From the NCBI GenBank assembly GCA_021397835.1, contig JAJFZO010000609.1, positions 9,426,001-9,490,000 on the forward strand: a stretch of 64,000 bases of DNA, read 5' to 3'. The translations under genes were made by a program, and so were the position numbers. Below the pieces are notes generated by a model, which made no database searches, was not told where the DNA came from, and worked only from the letters and a program-made list of their open reading frames with translations. Shown in pieces: positions 47,498 to 59,190 of this stretch. The stretch comes from Moringa oleifera (lineage: Eukaryota > Streptophyta > Magnoliopsida > Brassicales > Moringaceae). The first letter of the stretch is position 1; each line of letters starts with the position of its first letter.

Positions 47498-49566
47498 ATG
47501 GGGAGGACAAGCAACAAGAACATACAAGCCAAGCTGGTGGGTATGTCTTCCCCTTCTTGTTTCTATATAATCTTTTTTGATTGAATGATCGATTTGCATG
47601 AAAATGGTTCAAAAGATCTTTTCCTTTTATATCTAAAAAAGGTAAATTGGTTTTGCACATGAGAGACAGAGTGATAACCCTGTAATGAACTTTGGTGCTT
47701 GGGCAAACATGATATCCAATTGGAAGCTTTGCTTTACCATCTTTTAAGTACTGGACTCTGTTAATTTTCATGAGCTTTGCTGAATTGAATCACAAAATTA
47801 GTATACTTCTTGGAATTATAATGTTTGGTTGCATCTGATCAACTAGAAAGTGGAGAAAAGCTTCTCTTTTTGGACTAAGTTTTTGTTCCCCTTATGTTTG
47901 ATCTAAGGCCCCTTTGTCTTCCAGATATGAATGTTAGTCTGAACATGTAAAATTTTGATGCGATGAATAAAAGTGAAAGAGAAAGTGTTGATAACATTAA
48001 GCATTTTCCAGGTACTTCTTGGGGACATGGGAACTGGGAAAACAAGCTTGGTACTCAGATTTGTCAAAGGCCAATTTTTCGATTTCCAGGTTTACTTCCA
48101 TTATGATTTTATACTATATTATTTTCTTTATCTTATCGTTAGCACAGTCTATGACCTGTAATGTAAGCTGTAGGAATCTACAATTGGAGCGGCCTTCTTC
48201 ACCCAAGTTTTATCATTGAATGAGGCCACTGTAAAGTTTGATATATGGGACACGGCAGGGCAGGAACGATACCATAGCTTGGCTCCGATGTACTATCGTG
48301 GAGCAGCTGCAGCTGTTGTGGTGTATGATATCACAAGCATGGTATGCTAGCTTGTTCTTACATTCATGTCTCTTGGTTTTATGTTTTCAGCAGTTTCTTA
48401 TGATAATTAATGGATTTTTCTTTTCTTTTTTTAGGATTCATTTACAAGAGCTAAGAAATGGGTTCAAGAATTGCAAAGACAAGGTAACTTAGAAGATCCT
48501 ATTGTTCAATCTTCCCCCTCCAATTGATTACTGTAATAACTCTCAAGCATGCAACTAGTAATCCAAGCAGATTTGGTGTTTCTTTTATTGAAATCTTGTC
48601 TGATTTCATGCGGCATCATTTCAGGAAATCCAAATATGATAATGTTCTTGGTGGCTAACAAGGTTGACTTGGAAGAGAAGAGGAAAGTGGGAAACGAGGT
48701 AGTTCGCAACTTGAGATCCTTTCTTTTCTTCCCTCTTGTTACTAGACCATCAACACGGAGAATGAAACTTGAGCAACTTATAACACCAGATTCTTTTAGT
48801 TACTTACCTGCAATATGCTTGTTTTCTTCTCAATTGTTGGTCATATAGTAGAACAATCATGCACCTTCCTCTCCTCAAAGAGGAAAAAGGCATAAAAATA
48901 ATTAAAAACATTTAGTTGCTATGCTTCACCTCAATCTGATATCTGTAAAATCTGCTAACAAGATGCAATTTAAATTTAGACAAATTCTAATATTGTGATA
49001 TGTTTTTCTTGCATCAACACCTATCATTTTGTAGGAGTGCACAGAAGAACATCAAATTTACCAATAATATGTTGAATCTAGTGCTGATTGTTGATGCAGG
49101 AAGGAGAACAATATGCCAAAGAAAATGGCTTGACTTTTCTTGAGACATCAGCAAAGACAGCTCAGAATGTCAATGAACTCTTTTACGAAATAGGTATCAA
49201 CATGTTTCTCATAAACTCATTATTTGTTTTCAGATGAAACAATATATGGTTCCTGAAGAATTTACTGCAACTTTGATCTGTTATCTTCATGTCTGATTCA
49301 AATCCCCCGTTTCACTCATAATTCCATGTAGATAAGGATAGATTTTGGTGCTCAGTCTCCATTACATGCTTGTAGAGACAATTGGAAACATTAAAATGTA
49401 GAAATCAGAAAATTAAGCTGGTACCTCTCAAAACCGGTGCTCAAGCTCACTTGTGACATTTGTTTTTGCAGCAAAGGGATTGGTAAAAGCTAGACCTTCC
49501 CGCCCCACTGGAATGAAGTTGCAGACAGGGCAGCAGCAAAGTGGAAGAAGATTTTGTTGCTCCTAA
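47498..49566 (+). CDS. Rab5-type small GTPase (RHN1-like, RabF)
   Basis: Endosomal Rab GTPase. Exons 47498-47536, 48012-48089, 48174-48341, 48435-48483, 48625-48698, 49100-49193 and 49472-49566 join in frame to 198 residues. The nucleotide-binding motifs are intact: GDMGTGKT (P loop, residues 17-24), IGAAFFTQ (switch I), WDTAGQE (64-70), NKVD and ETSAK. Rab5 signatures are [13 protein letters not shown] and [12 protein letters not shown]. The C terminus RRFCCS fits a Cys-Cys geranylgeranylation site. It is closest, by memory, to Nicotiana RHN1 rather than to Arabidopsis ARA7/RHA1, which begin differently and have GDVGAGKS. RabF proteins act in traffic to the vacuole and early endosome. The ATG at 47498 encodes [13 protein letters not shown], the expected N terminus. 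Confidence 0.95.
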
Positions 49567-50767
49567 TAATGAGATACTGTTATCTATTCACTTGTATGTA
49601 ATTTCTCAGCTTTCTCGTTGACCAGTGATCTATCAATCTGAAACCGAAAAGTTTATGAACGATCCATCAAGTTCATCTTATTTGCAACCTATAGATTTTG
49701 TTTGCCGGTTATTATTTTATTAATATTTAAAGTTTTTAATTATAATATTTTATAAAATATTTTAATCATGAGATATGTAAAAAAAATAAAATAAAATTTG
49801 AGGTATATTTTTCAAGGTATAAAATTATGGGAGATCAAAATAATTAAATATTTTATATTTTTTGATAATTTTGAATAATGTTTATAAATATTTGAAACTT
49901 ATCTTATTTTTTATGCTTTAATTGTTTTATATGCTCAATTAGGTAGAAGAAACTATCCTGAAACTTAAAGTAAATGAAGGTACAGATTAAAAACATAATA
50001 GACAGAAGATGGAACTTTGATGTTTGGATTATTGTCTAATCTTGTGTTATTGAAACTGAGATGGATGTTATTGTGTAAGAACATAAACCATAACAACCTA
50101 AAGAATTCATCGAGACAAGAATTCCCCAATCTATGGAGAAGGGTCGATCTGGTATTTCGACTTGTTGGGTATTCTGATATTTATTGACCAAGCTGAAGAG
50201 TGCCTAAGTTATTGCACCATTTTGTATAAATCAACTATGTAATATTCAGTCAAAGCAAAACTGAAGCTTCTTGCCTTATTTGGCGGGTTCAAGCAAAACA
50301 ATGTAGCTAGCCAACAGGGGTCGTCATTTATATATAATATGGACAAACTAGCTTGGGGTGACAGTTCCGTTTCGGCTTTAATTGCATAGAAATCAGAATC
50401 CGAGGCACCTCAAAAACAGAGGGAGAGAGATAAATAGCCAGTTTCTTCAAAACTCACATGGAGCTTCAGATTCTTCACACAAAAACAAAACCTTGTTTAG
50501 AAAGCATTAAACAACTTTCCCTACGCACCCAAACAACCAAATGCAAACAAAAAAGGCACTTCTACAAAGCAAAATAGGGATCTCTGTTAGCATAGGCGTG
50601 GGCTTGGATGGCAGAGCCATGGCCACGCCTGCAAAGAAAAGTTGTGAAAAAGGTTACTACTGTTCGTCTCTCTCGCTGATACACCTAACATCTCCGTCGC
50701 CATTTTAACACAACATGTCAACACCCACCTGTCAAAGCTCGGAATTCGACAGCGTTCGGACATTCAA
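49567..50767. other. Convergent intergenic region
   Basis: 3' flanks of the Rab gene and of the minus-strand membrane protein gene, partly AT-rich (49700-49930). No gene seen. Confidence 0.55.
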
Positions 50768-51646
50768 TCACCAAGATGGGGAAGTGCATGGGGAGCCTGA
50801 CGATGACGAGGAAGCACCATTGTTACTGTTGGATTCACTGCCGGAGGTGCCTAGAGACCTGGCGTCTCTGAGTGAAACCGAGCAAGCCTCTGCTGGGAGC
50901 TTCTTCATCGGAGACAATGGAGGTGTGATGATGGGAGGACTACCAGGTGGGGTTGAGGTAGGCTTGGCTATCTCTTCATCACCGGAAGAGCCGCCTGCTT
51001 CTAAACGTGAAGGCGACGTATCTGGAGTTTCAAATGGTGTGTCTGCTCTGCTCGGCCTGCTTGCGTCGTTGTCGTAAATAGGGTTTGATATGTAAACAAC
51101 ATGTTCTCCACCGGCAACACCGCAAGCTTTCTCGTTGCCGGCAGTGGTGGCGGTACCCTGAATTGGGATTTGCTGGATGAGCTGAGGTGAAGTCACGCAC
51201 GAAGTTGAGGCTGATGAAGGAGAAAGTATACCTAGGTGATGCGGGCTTGTGTTTGTTCCATGGGTATGGACTTCAAGAATTTGATGAAGCTTCGAGTTCT
51301 GGCCTTTTGGTTCTTCTACGGTGGTTTTTTTGCAAGGAAGTGCAGGGAAGAGGAAGCTTCTTGGAGCATGAATCACTCCTTGTGATGCAAAGAAGTTACT
51401 GAGAGGCCTGGCAGTTTTGTCTTGGGATAGCTGAGGCTGCGATGAGGAAGGAACGGTGGCCGTGGTAGCTACAGTGGCGGTTGCAGCCGTGTTGGATGAG
51501 GATGTGGTTCGCCGGAGCTTGCGTCGGCTTAGTAAAAGAGAGCAGTAGAGCTCAGCAAGCAGGACCAGGACCAGGCCTGAGACAATGGCGAGGCTCACCA
51601 CCATCACCAACGTTGCCCCCATTATCACGTTGGACATGCCCTTCAT
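50768..51646 (-). CDS. Single-pass membrane protein with Ser/Thr/Pro-rich tail, function unknown (292 aa)
   Basis: Single exon. The ATG at 51646 gives MKGMSNVIMGATLVMVVSLA, which begins a transmembrane segment (about residues 8-31), followed by a short basic segment (LLLSRRKLRR) on the likely cytosolic side. The remainder is low-complexity, rich in Ser, Thr and Pro, with VVYISNPIYDNDASRP and a run TPFETPDTSPS that offers SP/TP phosphorylation sites, then PPGSPPIITPPLSPMKKLP and a Ser-rich end. The frame continues upstream to 51889, but I prefer 51646 because the upstream residues look like untranslated leader. I cannot assign a family or function. Antisense frames at 50715-51077 and others are shadows. 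Confidence 0.75.
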   Translation of the reverse strand: MKGMSNVIMGATLVMVVSLAIVSGLVLVLLAELYCSLLLSRRKLRRTTSSSNTAATATVATTATVPSSSQPQLSQDKTARPLSNFFASQGVIHAPRSFLFPALPCKKTTVEEPKGQNSKLHQILEVHTHGTNTSPHHLGILSPSSASTSCVTSPQLIQQIPIQGTATTAGNEKACGVAGGEHVVYISNPIYDNDASRPSRADTPFETPDTSPSRLEAGGSSGDEEIAKPTSTPPGSPPIITPPLSPMKKLPAEACSVSLRDARSLGTSGSESNSNNGASSSSSGSPCTSPSW

Positions 51647-52391
51647 CTTTCTCTTTGTTCTCACTCTCTGTGTGTCTGATTGTTGTGTTGTGCGTGAGGA
51701 GAGTGCAGTGGGGCAGTGAAAACTGAAAAAGGAGACAGTGATAAAAAAAGGAGGTGAGAAGCTTTTTTGGCGGGAAATAGTCCGTTTCCTTTGACAAAGA
51801 AAGGAGGTAGGAAGGGAATCTTGAGAACTCATTGGGCATGGGAAATGCGAGACCTCTGTTGCTCTGAGTTGGTAGGGCTTCCCTGACAATCGAGGTCATA
51901 ATGGTCATTTCAATTCACAAGTCATATGTGATACCATCATTAGTGTCTGTTCTCGAAACCGACTGCAACATTCGCATCTAAATTTAATTAAAATGCTATG
52001 CAACCGTACTCCCCCAAGACCTACCTTCATTGAAGATACCATCATCACTCTAAGTAAGATTTAGTACAAACAGCAAGTAATTGCTATTATGAAGTATACT
52101 TGATACAGCAGAAATGGCTCCCACCTCAATTTCTACCTATCATTCAGCATATCAAATCTCTGTGATATGAAGTTACATCTAAATGAATCGATACAATTCG
52201 CTGTCATGCACTCTGGGAACTGAATTGAGTACATTCGCTTGGTTTACAGAAAGTCTAATGCCAGCAATCAGAGCAAGCAGGAGTATACTCTATTGAGGAA
52301 ATATAGGCAACATCAGGAAAACAATGCGAGACAAGTGCATATGATGCCAATGGCATCAAGAAAGACATCCTGGTTGCATTGTCACAATATT
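51647..52391. other. Upstream region of the membrane protein gene and 3' flank of the IST1-like gene
   Basis: Pyrimidine-rich leader to about 51760, then mixed spacer and 3' UTR-like sequence from about 52100. No separate gene. Confidence 0.5.
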
Positions 52392-55300
52392 TTACCTCCC
52401 TTTCAGTGCTGCAAAGCGGGCAGCCAAATCATCATAGTCTGGTAACTTGGGATGCACATGTCGAGCAGGATTTGACCTATCTGGTTGAAAGGACGCAGCA
52501 CGGGCAAATACTTTTGCTTTCTCAGATGGAGCTGCTTGTTCATGAGGGAGGGAAGTGGATCGCACTGGGAGAGCAACTGTATCATCAGACCCATCTCTAC
52601 CTCTATTGTGTGGGGTGTCACTTTCATTTGTGTCTACATGATAAGCACCATGACCTTTGGACTTACTTCTAACCTTTCCCTCTTCATCATAGGATGAAGG
52701 TTTCTTACTGTAATGCAGCAACAACTTGTCTATTATTCTTTCCTCTTCATCTTTTTGATGGTGTTCATCATCAAACAAGATTTGCAAGCCACGTCTTGAG
52801 CTGTCCCTTCGCCTACTTCTTGACTTTCTCCTTACAACTACCACATCTTCAGCATTATCATGACTAGATGTTGACTTTGAGTGTCTTCTCCTCATAGATC
52901 TTAATTTTGGTAAGGGTTTTCCAATGCCATCACCCTCATAATAACTGAGATTTTTGTCATGACCATGACTATCCACTCCTATATATGCAATGACATGCCT
53001 ATCATTATCAGGATGATTGGAACTTTCCTGAATCCTCTCTGATCTACTACCAGCATAGGATTTGTTGCGGCTTGAAGGATCTTCAGGGACAGCATTACCA
53101 TCAAAACCAGGATGTGGATATCCCAAAGGTTCACCTCTGTCCTTTGGTTTCACGTTAGGCTTGACATAAGGAGGAGGGAGGGCATTGTTGAAGTAGGATT
53201 TTGGTTTATGCATATCTTCCTCCTGAACTCTTCTCAGTAAACTTGCATTACTGTAATTCCCATTGCTACCACTGTTGTTACCGCCAAATGGTCCTTCACA
53301 GTTGCTCTTTAACTGGAGTCCTGCATAAGGAGTAATATCTGCCTTTCCATGAGATGAAATGCATTCACTGTCTCTGATTGGGACGGTATTCTCCCATTTC
53401 TCCCTACCATCAGGCAGCTTGGATTCCGCATTAAGCCTTTCCCTTCTTTTTGAGGAAGTGGTTGATCTAGCTGTTCCAAATGCAGAATCCTCCTTCACAT
53501 TCCACGGTTCATGACCTGGGACACTGACTTCTGGCCCCACTTGGGACAACTTCTCATGGTTGGCCTTCATCAGAAAAGTTCCTGCCTTTTCATAAAGGGG
53601 TCTGTGCCTCTCATTAGAGACTTCCTGTCTATACTGAAAAACGAGCTCATTTTTTGTTGATACATTTCCCTCCTTGCCATTGAATAATCTGTACCCATCA
53701 TTAGTCTGTTCCAACCTTTCTTTAGATGGAACATCACGATTATTTGCCTTCAGGATAGTATCTTTGCCATTTGTTGATTTATACTCACCATCAGTAACAC
53801 TGAAAGACCCATACTTTTTAGGTTGGTCCTGTGAACAGCCAAAGAAAAATTGCAAGAGTTTTAGATCAGGGAAAAGACAACTAATTAACATTAAGAGCAA
53901 AAACAAAAAAACCTCAAATTATTCACAAAAGAAAAAAAAAAAAAAAAAAAAAAAAAACTTAGTTGGACTATATAGCCTATTAAACAGGACTCACAAGAAT
54001 TCATTGCCATGACTTTTTAATCCAATCCCTAGTAGAAAGATTAATAATAAAATAAATCAGGATGAGGGTCATACCGGCACGGAGGCCTTAGGTTTGGACA
54101 TCCTCTGCTCAAAAGCCCTGGAGTCCCACGGCATGGAAAATTCTGATGCTATGTCTTCCAATAACTTTATTTTCTTCTCCATAGAAAAAGGCTGGGACAA
54201 CAAATTCCCAGAAAACTGTCGGTGGAAATTTAGTGGTTAGGCACAGAAATTCAGCTGGACCAACAGTTTTTTTAGGAGTGAATCTTGGGAGTTACCTCCT
54301 GATTCACAAATAAATCTAGTGAATCCCCATATCTTTCATGAAATATATGCCTCAGGTCACGTAGCTCTGGTAACTCAGAAAATCCAGCAGCTGCAAACAT
54401 CAACGATGATACGGCCTCCCGACAGTCTTCAGGGCATTCTCTATAAAAGAGACAGTGAAGCAAGAGACATAATTAACTCTATTTTCAATCAAACGAACCT
54501 ACGAGCCTGGATATGCATCACATTATGGCATCAATAATGTATTAACAAAACCTACACCGTTTCATTGTGCCTCAACAAAGACCAAAATCTTGAACATTGG
54601 AGAATCGAAGTTATCAAACCCAACAGCTCTTGTACATTTTTTATTTGTTTTGTACATTTTCCATATGATACTGAAGCAGAAAGTAAGGAGCTGTATCTTG
54701 CTGGACATGTTGAACATGGGCTCACCAGCAAATATTTATCATCGGAATCATCATTTTGAGTGAAACTTTTCCTTATAGATATTCCCATATCTTGCCCTTG
54801 ATTAAGATGGTGAATAGTGAAATTACAAAGAATTTTTGGACAATTCCAATCTTTGCTACACGGATGTATACAATAACACTCATTGTTTCCGGTTTGTGCC
54901 TCCTTTTTTTTTCAGCTTTTTGTGACTAGCCACCAGAATAATTTATGCAGATGCCCATATTTCGATGGCATTAACAGAAATCTACAAGTTCATAGGAGTC
55001 TCTTTTGCTACTATCCCCCAATTATGTGATCCAATTTTACCAGTGTTTCCTCCAAAATGTTCTATTGGATTCAGCTTAATATATCTAGACATGACAACCT
55101 GCTGATACTGCAAAATAATGCAACTGGCTTATTTGAAAAGCTAACCGTGAAATATGCATCCACACTTGTTATATTCTAAAAGTAACTCTCCAGAAAAAAT
55201 TACTGCTATGGCAAGTATTAAATCCATAGGTCAATCAATCTCAATGGAATAGTGGTTGATACTGCAGGTAGGAAATAAACATATAGACAATATTATAAGT

Positions 55301-56543
55301 GCTGCCTTTTGATGCATAAAGGGAGTGTAATACTGAGAAGAGGACATGATGACTCATCAACCTATGTATCAACTGCTGTCACTGACATTAATGATATTCC
55401 ACCATTTTTGCTTTAACTACATACATATGCAAATGCATAAAAATAGCCTGGTGTTTCTAACTAACACCATATGCAAATATAGCAATCACAAACATTAGCT
55501 AGCTGCTTGCCTGCTTGCGGACATTTATCATATTCGGATCATATTAAAAAAGAGCAAGCTCTTATATAGCTAAGAATGAGCACTATACCTCTGTTTTTGC
55601 ATGACTGGGAGATGCTTCAGAACAAAATCACATGATTTCTCAACAAAGTCGAGGTTCCATGAAAGCCTTAATTCATCAAGAAGTCCTGCAGCCTGTTTTA
55701 TCACCTCAGAAATGACAGTTGTTAAAACTCCTATTCAAGAGCTTGGTTTGATACAATACAAGACAAAGCACATTAGAAAGGCAAAACCAAACACATAATA
55801 AGAACATGGAAAGCACCACAAACACAATCTTACAGAAACATATGAAGACCATGAAAATGATTCAGAGCACAAATCAGTCTTTTGAATTCTTCTCTGATGA
55901 ATTAAAGTATCATTCCAAGAAAAACAAAGAACTCAACTGAAAAGGCAAAGTAAATTTCTGAAGAGATTCACTGGAAGAAAATTCTTAACAATTGGTGTAA
56001 CAAAATATCCAAGAAATTAAGATCAGAATTTTCTGATCAACAGAAAGAAATCCACAAGCCAAACCAAAAATGAAAAGATGAAAAGAAAAACAGAACTTAA
56101 ATTCGTTTAAGTTCGAGATCGGACCAGAAAACAAAGAAAACATCTGCAAAATAGTGGAAAATAAGATTCAGATGAAATTACCCTCCCATAAGCATTGATA
56201 TCGAGTCCATTAGCGAGCAGATCAGCTATATCTTTCTTCAAAAACTTAAGCGTCGCGTTCCTTTTCCTCCGTAGCACATCGATCCTACTCTTAGTAAGTT
56301 TGATTAAGGACTTACTGCAACAGTAGAATATAAAACATAGAAATGAGATAAAAAAGAAAAAGGATGTCTAGACATTCCTCACATCAAAATCAACACGAAA
56401 AAAGAAAAAAAGAGAAATGAACACGCATAGAATGAAAGAATATACACACACACGCAAATGTGTTTGTGAGTGCATCGATTTAAAGAGAAAGAAAGCACAA
56501 ACCATTTGGAGGCAAAACCACGCCCTAGGAGTCCGTCTAGCAT
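52392..56543 (-). CDS. IST1-like (ISTL) ESCRT-associated protein
   Basis: Six exons: 56543-56503, 56314-56182, 55692-55589, 54440-54296, 54215-54075, 53828-52392; frame is kept, giving 666 residues. The N-terminal IST1 domain (about 1-170) reads MLDGLLGRGFASKCKSLIKL, with IDVLRRKRNATLKFLKKDIA, then ECPEDCREAVSSLMFAAAGF and LRHIFHERYGDSL. This matches the plant group that includes At2g14830. IST1 proteins bind ESCRT-III and regulate the VPS4 ATPase in multivesicular-body sorting. The long middle is disordered and charged with RRRHSKS and RRKSRSRRRDS patches. The last residues, HPKLPDYDDLAARFAALKGR, form a MIM-type motif that binds MIT domains such as those of VPS4/LIP5. The start at 56543 is the first ATG giving the conserved MLDGLLGR; a longer reading frame upstream lacks an ATG. 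A poly-A tract lies in intron 5. Confidence 0.92.
53932..53957. repeat. Poly-A tract in IST1-like intron 5
   Basis: About 26 consecutive A on the plus strand (poly-T in gene sense), close to the acceptor of exon 6. It may act as part of the polypyrimidine tract region. Length is likely polymorphic. Confidence 0.8.
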
Positions 56544-58239
56544 TGTCGATGCCTGCCTTCTCTGCTCAGCAAAAGATTTCACTCTATAACTTCAAAATGC
56601 AAGTTGAACAGCAAATCATTAAAACAGAAGATCAACCATGAGAAAGAGAGGAAGAGAGAGCTGAAAGCAGAAGGAATAAAAATAAACCGAGAAAATGCGT
56701 CTTTGGGACACTCTTCAAAAACTCTGTGCTACCGACTGCACTAACGCCAGAACCTAACGCACATGGCACTCACTTACAATAATGACCTTCTCGTCTTATT
56801 TAAACCCGCCGGTCTTCAGAGAATAATCATACTCGCTGATTTAAACGTTAGGAGGGTAATTTCGTGAATCCGGTAAAAGTCCTATGGTGCGGATAAGACG
56901 CCGCATGGAAGTCGTGAGGGAGAATCGTGGCCCCTTGATGCGACGACGGGCCGTGGAAAATGGGGTGGGTCGTGATGGAAGGAATCTGCTGAGCTGGACC
57001 GCAATTTCTTGATTGGCAGCAACAAACGCCGATTCCTTGAAGAGCTCGTATTAGTTTATTACTGGCTGTTGCTTTTGGGTAGGACAACGAACCCTGGGGT
57101 TCACGACCGTTGTGTCAGTAGCGAAGGAATTTTAACTGCCGTTATAACGGTATTAACGGCTAATCCAGTCTTTTACAATACCATTAGATGTCCTAATTTT
57201 AATTTATGAATCCCATTAGGGCAAGATTGTAAAAAACACAGAATCTGAGGAAACAAATCTGGTGAGATTTTGTGGAGATTAAGTATTTATTACAAGATCA
57301 TCTTACCATAAGAATGGTATTTCATTTATAATGTATAAAGTAGTAAAGATCTTCATATTATTGTAAAAAGACCTTTTTGACATCTTAGTTATTTAGTATA
57401 TAAAAAAATTAAATAATATTTTTAATAAATATTTATGAAGACAGTTTGGTAATGGTGGGTTTAGTAGTTAATATTAAGAAGACTTGGAATTGAATCAAAA
57501 GAGGTGATGAGTCATGTCCATGTTACGTGTGTTAGAGATTCTGTCCTGCTTTTTAATTGTCTTTTTTTTTGGGTGTTTTAATTAATTATTTAATTAATTA
57601 AAATAGAATCAATTAAAGTGAGAAAATATTCATTTTATATGCAGATGGGTTCAGCTTTCACTTCATTTGCCATGTTTCAGACAAATGATAAACTAATACA
57701 ATCAATTTCATATTTGATTGTTGAAAATGAGCCTTTCCGCGACATCAAAATCAAAGTATATTATCTTATGCTAAATAAGTTTTTTATTTTTTTATTTTTT
57801 TCTTAGATATAGACTAATTTCATATTTGAAAATTTAGAAAATTAAATTAAAAAACTAATGGTCAAGTATATGAAAATTTCTAACGATTATCAAATAATAA
57901 TCTTCAACTAATCTGATTTTGTATTGACGTATTAAGGATAAATGAAAATTTAATTTTCCCATCCTCTTTGAACATACGAATAACTGGAAATTAGTTATTT
58001 ATCAAATGCAATGACAAATAAAATTTTAATTTATATGTTGAAAATCAAAATAGCATATGTAAATATAAGTATCTCATTACAGTTTTTGCAAAATTTGTGG
58101 TGTGGTTAAAAGGTAAAAAATTGATTAGCTATAATTAAACAAGCTTGATTTGACAAAAGGGAAGCAAAGGTTAAATTAGCGTTGGATTTGATGCAAAAAG
58201 AACTTCAATGAATCCATAAGTTCGCTTGGTTAAATTGGT
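56544..58239. other. Promoter of IST1-like gene and spacer
   Basis: Promoter-like to about 57200, GC-rich around 56850-57100; a TTAAATAAG sequence near 56790-56805 may be the TATA region. From 57240 the sequence is AT-rich with no gene recognised. Frames at 57009-57209 and 57618-57806 lack similarity. Confidence 0.5.
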
Positions 58240-59190
58240 GCAGCTACAGTCATATTATTTTTATTTTTTTAAAAAATTATTATGATACTAATTTTTTAAT
58301 TTTTGTATTAAATATATTTTTATAAGTAATTTAACAAATACATCATATTGTTAAAAAAATTATATCAAAAATTTTAAAATAAAATCAATATTTAATGTGT
58401 AATTTTATTTTATTTTAATTATTAATAATATTTATTTATTTAATAATATTATTATATAATATTAAACTCAATATTGATGAACGCAATATAATAACTGCTT
58501 GCATAATAATACATAATATAATTATTAAGGATGAACATAATTTTGATATTAATATTAAAAATTGATGAGAAGTATCAGTCTTCAAAAATTAAAATGATAG
58601 TAGATGAAATTATAAGGTGTCTTGCTCGACATAGACAAATCAAAAAAATTAAAAAAATTTTATTTTACACTTTATGATGCATTAATTAAACATTTATGAG
58701 ATTATCATTGTAATTTAAAAAATTAAATATTATAATATGTTAATAATTTTATTTTATTTTATATTAATTATTTAATAAAATTTTAATATTAATTTAAATC
58801 ATTTATTTTAAACTACTCCATCAAAAAGTTATTATATATTATCATAAAAATATCACCAATTCATAAAGATAATCAAGTAAAAATTACATAAAGAACATAA
58901 TTATAAAATTAAGTTGATGAATCAATTAATTTCAAAAAATTATTAAAAATATAATTGATTATATGATATTTATTTATGTTAAATAAATTAATTAAAAATT
59001 TAAAGTATATCAATTATTTTAAATAAATTAATATTTTAAATATTTTCATTAATAATAATTATTTATATTATTAAAATAATATTTATAACATCAATTTGGT
59101 GTAAATTAGTTGAAGATAAAAAAAATTTAATGTTGAAATATTTTTAAAAATTATTCTTTAATATTAAAATAATGTTAAATTTCATACATA
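58240..59190. repeat. Dispersed AT-rich repeat, copy 2
   Basis: Collinear with 44830-45680 in the same orientation. Shared landmarks include a GCAGC/TACA-type start block, ATTATTAAAATAATATTTATAA, and AATGTTGAAATATTTT near the end. The copies are diverged by many substitutions and indels, so the element is old. Confidence 0.5.

Noticed and set aside
50715..51077. Plus-strand frame of 120 codons over the membrane-protein gene
   Set aside because: A shadow of the minus-strand coding exon with low-complexity composition and no family resemblance.
51647..51889. Upstream extension of the 292-aa membrane protein to 51889
   Set aside because: The added residues are Pro/Ser/Phe-rich and look like translated leader; starting at 51646 places the transmembrane segment at the N terminus.
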